From Thermoplasmata archaeon (GTDB lineage: Archaea; Thermoplasmatota; Thermoplasmata; Lutacidiplasmatales; UBA184), in assembly GCA_030043835.1 (NCBI GenBank), contig JASHWY010000063.1, forward strand, positions 1-7,766: 7,766 bases of DNA, in the 5' to 3' direction. A program made the position numbers and the translations under genes. Below are positions 5,862-7,766 of the stretch, piece by piece (within the stretch, counting starts at the first letter, position 1; the number at the start of each line of letters is the position of its first letter). The notes under the pieces were generated by a model. It was given only the letters and a program-made list of their open reading frames with translations. It had not been told where the DNA came from and searched no databases.

Positions 5862-6265
5862 CGATCCTCTCCTCACCCCACCAGAGTGACCCGTGAGGTC
5901 CATGCGGAAGGGAGCGAAGCCCAGGAAGCTCTCATCATGTCGGGTTTCGGACTTCCGCGATGTCGCCGACCTCTCCTGCCGGTCATGGGCACCTCGCTCG
6001 AAGGCCACGACGGTACTGAAGCCACTCGCGTCACAGCCCTTCAAAGTCTGGAAGCAATTTGGGCGTTGCCCTCGACGGTCGGCCGTCCCCCGAAACCGCT
6101 TCCCGCAAAAATGCGCCCGGAGGGATCGACGTCTTTCGGGACCCAGGGCGGTGCTGAAGGTTCCGCGTCGGGGTCGATGGTGTCCGCCGGCGGACCTTCG
6201 ATGGCTTCGGGCCCACGGGGTCACCCTGGGAAGGTTCATCTTTGCGAACCGTGGTCGGAGGGCCG
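5862..6265. other. 404-bp intergenic stretch without a convincing gene
   Basis: This lies between the divergent msrB and OB-fold genes. Long frames are open on both strands, but their translations are arginine-, serine- and proline-rich and resemble no protein, as expected from stop-poor GC-rich DNA. It is less uniformly GC-rich than the genes, with AT patches around 6044-6066. It must hold the promoters of both flanking genes. TTCATCTTTG (6236-6245) is a possible box for the OB-fold gene. No clear TATA box was found for msrB. No tRNA or known RNA was seen. Confidence 0.5.
6182..6195. repeat. 14-bp perfect palindrome upstream of the OB-fold gene
   Basis: GTCCGCCGGCGGAC is perfectly self-complementary and centred about 77 nt before the ATG at 6266. 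It could be a dimeric regulator site or a chance GC-rich palindrome. No second copy was noticed in the window. Confidence 0.25.
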
Positions 6266-6604
6266 ATGCCGACCAGTGCTCCGCCCAAGACCTTCATCTC
6301 CGACCTGCGACCCTCCCGAGTCGCCACCGTAGAGGGGACGGTCTCGGCCCTCGAGCCCGTTCGGGAGGTCGGGACTCGAGAAGGCACGAAGCGCAAGGTT
6401 CGCAATGGGACGCTCAAGGACGATACGGGGGAGATCTCTCTCGTGCTCTGGGGATCGGAGGTCGACCTTGTGGAGGCGGGAGATCGGGTTCGCATCATCG
6501 AGGGCTGGGTGTCGGACTATCGCGGACGGCCCCAGGTCTCCCTCGGGCGTATCGGCAAGGTCGAGAAGGTTCCGGCAGGCTCGGCGGACGCGAAACTTCG
6601 CTGA
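6266..6604 (+). CDS. Small single-domain OB-fold nucleic-acid-binding protein (RPA/SSB-like), 112 aa
   Basis: The protein is a single OB fold of the RPA-type nucleic-acid-binding kind. It opens with [20 protein letters not shown] (11-30), the typical first strand. It continues with the charged [21 protein letters not shown] segment (about 43-63), the strand 2-3 signature of archaeal single-stranded DNA-binding proteins, and then [20 protein letters not shown] (71-90). The expected role is binding single-stranded DNA, or possibly RNA. It lacks the extra OB folds and zinc finger of full archaeal RPA and the acidic tail of bacterial SSB. ATG 6266, with GGAGGG at 6257-6262, is preferred over the in-frame TTG at 6242, which would add eight residues. 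The gene stands alone and converges on DUF488, 83 bp away. Confidence 0.88.
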   Translation: MPTSAPPKTFISDLRPSRVATVEGTVSALEPVREVGTREGTKRKVRNGTLKDDTGEISLVLWGSEVDLVEAGDRVRIIEGWVSDYRGRPQVSLGRIGKVEKVPAGSADAKLR

Positions 6605-6632
6605 CCGGGGAGCATCGTTCGGAGTGCTGCTC

Positions 6633-6655
6633 GCCCCTCGGGCACGGGGCGTGCC
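6633..6655. terminator. Possible shared hairpin between convergent genes
   Basis: Two mutually exclusive stems overlap in the 83-bp convergent gap: GCCCC/GGGGC (6633-6637 with 6646-6650) and GGCAC/GTGCC (6641-6645 with 6651-6655). Neither is followed by a T tract on either strand, so termination is only a guess from position. Confidence 0.2.
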
Positions 6656-6687
6656 ACGGGCCGCGCGATTCCGTCGCTCGATTCCGT

Positions 6688-7107
6688 TCACAGGTCACGA
6701 GTGAAGAGTCCTTCTTCGCGAAGCTTCTCTCCCAGTACGGCGCGATGGCATCGGGAGGGGTCGCGCTCGAGACAGAGCAACAGAGTTCGAGCGGACCGGA
6801 CGCGACGGACGAGATCGGCGAACGCCTGCGGCCGGTCCCTTAATCGGCGGCGGTACTCCTCGAGGTACGGCTCCCTGGCTCCCCCTCGCCAAAGCGCGTG
6901 TCGCGACTCCATCCTGCAGCCGAGTTCCGGCAGATGGGCATAGCTCACCCCAACCTTTGCGAGGGCCCGGTCGAGCTCCGGGGCAGCAAAGCCGGGCTTC
7001 TTGCTAGCGGCGTTGTCGCGAACGTCGAGGAGCTGTTCGACGCCGTGGCGTTGAACGGCCTCGAGGACCTCGGGCAGCCCGCGACCTTGGTAGCCGAGCG
7101 TGAACAC
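6688..7107 (-). CDS. DUF488 family protein, 139 aa
   Basis: The family signatures are clear. The N-terminal strand is FTLGYQGRGLPEVLEAVQRHG (2-22), and LLDVRDNAASKKPGF (26-40) gives the conserved DVR and the KPGF turn. The middle HLPELGC (58-64) is typical, and the C-terminal motif CLERDPSRCHR (112-122) carries two conserved cysteines, a glutamate and CHR. DUF488 proteins are small cytoplasmic proteins with no firmly established reaction; the C-x-E...CHR motif suggests a nucleotide- or metal-linked role, which is inference. The start is GTG 7107. No better start lies upstream, although ITV precedes it in frame, with an ATT at 7113 that would lengthen the first strand. No Shine-Dalgarno sequence is seen. 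The length is slightly shorter at the N-terminus than I expect for the family. Confidence 0.92.
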   Translation of the reverse strand: MFTLGYQGRGLPEVLEAVQRHGVEQLLDVRDNAASKKPGFAAPELDRALAKVGVSYAHLPELGCRMESRHALWRGGAREPYLEEYRRRLRDRPQAFADLVRRVRSARTLLLCLERDPSRCHRAVLGEKLREEGLFTRDL

Positions 7108-7352
7108 CGTAATCCCAAGGTCGGACCTCGCGTCGGTTCCGACCGCTCGACCGGCGGTATCTTTCTCAACGCCCGTCTCCGGATTCCTCCCCGCGCGCCC
7201 GATGGAAGGCGGCGCCCCTTCTTGACGTTCGCGCGATCATCATTCGTTGGAGTCGCTTCGCGAGATCGGGGAAGATAGGGAACTCAATCGCACCGCGGAA
7301 AGCAGCCAGAGGTTCTATGACGAGGAAAGAGATTTCCCGGCCGGGTGCCCCC

Positions 7353-7553
7353 ATGGTCCAAAAGGTGAGCGAAGTGGTGGGAACGTCGAGCAAGGGATTC
7401 GCGGAGGCCACGGAGAACGCGATCAATACCGCCGCCAGAACCGTACGCAATCTGCGATGGTTCCGCGTGACCGAGCTGGAAGGCAGCGTGAAAGATCAGA
7501 AAGTGGCCGAGTACCACGCCACCGTCAAGATCTACTTTGACCTCGAGAGCTAG
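7353..7553 (+). CDS. Dodecin, flavin-binding protein, 66 aa
   Basis: Dodecins assemble as hollow 12-mers that store or buffer flavins (riboflavin, FMN or FAD) and protect the cell from free flavin. From ATG 7353 the product is 66 residues, the usual length. It begins MVQKVSEVVGTSSKGFAEAT, the family signature, followed by the single helix and three strands. W36 (RNLRWF) aligns with the tryptophan that stacks on the flavin. Position 55, where halobacterial and other dodecins usually have the flavin-contacting glutamine (YQ), is histidine here (EYHATV). An earlier in-frame ATG at 7317, with AGAGG 4 nt before it, would add 12 residues (MTRKEISRPGAP). I prefer 7353 by family length, but the better ribosome binding site favours 7317. 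The gene stands alone on the + strand. Confidence 0.93.
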   Translation: MVQKVSEVVGTSSKGFAEATENAINTAARTVRNLRWFRVTELEGSVKDQKVAEYHATVKIYFDLES

Positions 7554-7601
7554 CGAGGTGCTTCGTTCGGCGACAGGGCATCGTCGGGGTTTCACCCATC
7601 C

Positions 7602-7766
7602 TCAGGTACCCCCGTACCGGCGGGCATCGCCCATCGCTTTGCCGATCGAGTCGAGCGATCGGGCTGCCGACCGCCCCCCGGGTCGCTCGAGGGCCGCGTG
7701 GAGGACCTCATGCGCCAAGAGTTCCGCGACCGATATCTCATTCCGGGGATCGGGAAGGCCGAACCG
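7602..7766 (-). CDS. C-terminal part of a putative HExxH metallopeptidase (partial, cut by right edge)
   Basis: This minus-strand frame enters from the right edge and ends at TGA (7604-7602), giving 54 C-terminal residues. It contains ISVAELLAHEVLHAALERP, with HEVLH (visible residues 19-23) on an amphipathic helix. This is the zincin signature, in which two histidines bind zinc and the glutamate activates water. Only 31 residues follow, so a third ligand would have to be there; D39, D47 or the DARRYG segment are candidates, or it lies before the edge. The family cannot be named from this fragment. The stop lies 48 bp from the convergent dodecin stop. Codon usage (G/C third positions) supports coding. 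Confidence 0.7.
   Translation of the reverse strand, partial: RFGLPDPRNEISVAELLAHEVLHAALERPGGRSAARSLDSIGKAMGDARRYGGT

Noticed and set aside
5862..6239. 126-residue N-terminal extension of MsrB from 6239
   Set aside because: The extension has no family features and is rich in R, S and G. MsrB begins naturally at ATG 5861, which has a good ribosome binding site.
5893..6843. 316-aa + strand frame over the intergenic region and OB-fold gene
   Set aside because: Its composition is arginine-rich without any recognisable domain, and it overlaps the well-supported OB-fold gene in another frame.
1..7766. Defence island, CRISPR array, insertion sequence, tRNA or attachment site
   Set aside because: No regularly spaced repeats, transposase or integrase motifs, terminal inverted repeats or tRNA-like T-arm sequences were seen on either strand.

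Overview
The window is GC-rich, densely packed DNA that looks chromosomal rather than mobile. It most likely comes from an archaeon, and my best guess is a GC-rich Thermoplasmatota-like euryarchaeon. This is inference from four things: several starts sit about 25-30 nt after a TATA-like box with little or no leader; a secreted protein is dense in N-glycosylation sequons; there is a stand-alone RPA-type OB-fold protein; and small archaeal-style hypothetical proteins are present. No rRNA, tRNA, CRISPR array, insertion sequence or phage gene was seen.

Layout from left to right. Positions 1-103 hold the 3' end of an unrecognised + strand gene. Positions 262-420 encode a 52-residue DUF1059-like protein with a strong ribosome binding site. 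A 56-residue hypothetical ORF (648-818) and a tail-anchored membrane protein (865-1401) follow on the + strand. They converge on a minus-strand cluster read right to left: a two-TM SHOCT-domain protein (3661-3227), a signal-anchored, sequon-rich extracytoplasmic protein (3199-2732), and an MFS transporter (about 2641-1433) that has no canonical start codon. A 116-bp divergent promoter region separates this cluster from a zinc-independent MDR/quinone oxidoreductase (3778-4725, +).

That gene converges on a minus-strand pair, msrB (5861-5475) and a GNAT acetyltransferase (5372-4770). A 404-bp stretch without a visible gene (5862-6265) precedes a small OB-fold protein (6266-6604, +). This converges on a DUF488 gene (7107-6688, -). 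A dodecin (7353-7553, +) follows. The right edge cuts a minus-strand protein (7766-7602) carrying an HExxH metallopeptidase motif.

Functionally this is housekeeping and accessory content: flavin storage, methionine sulfoxide repair and NAD(P)H-dependent carbonyl/quinone reduction make a loose redox-stress theme, but these genes are not in one operon. The most unusual locus is the minus-strand envelope cluster. There the MFS reading frame runs back without a canonical start to a single in-frame TAG that ends the preceding gene. I did not find a convincing new multi-gene defence or metabolic system.
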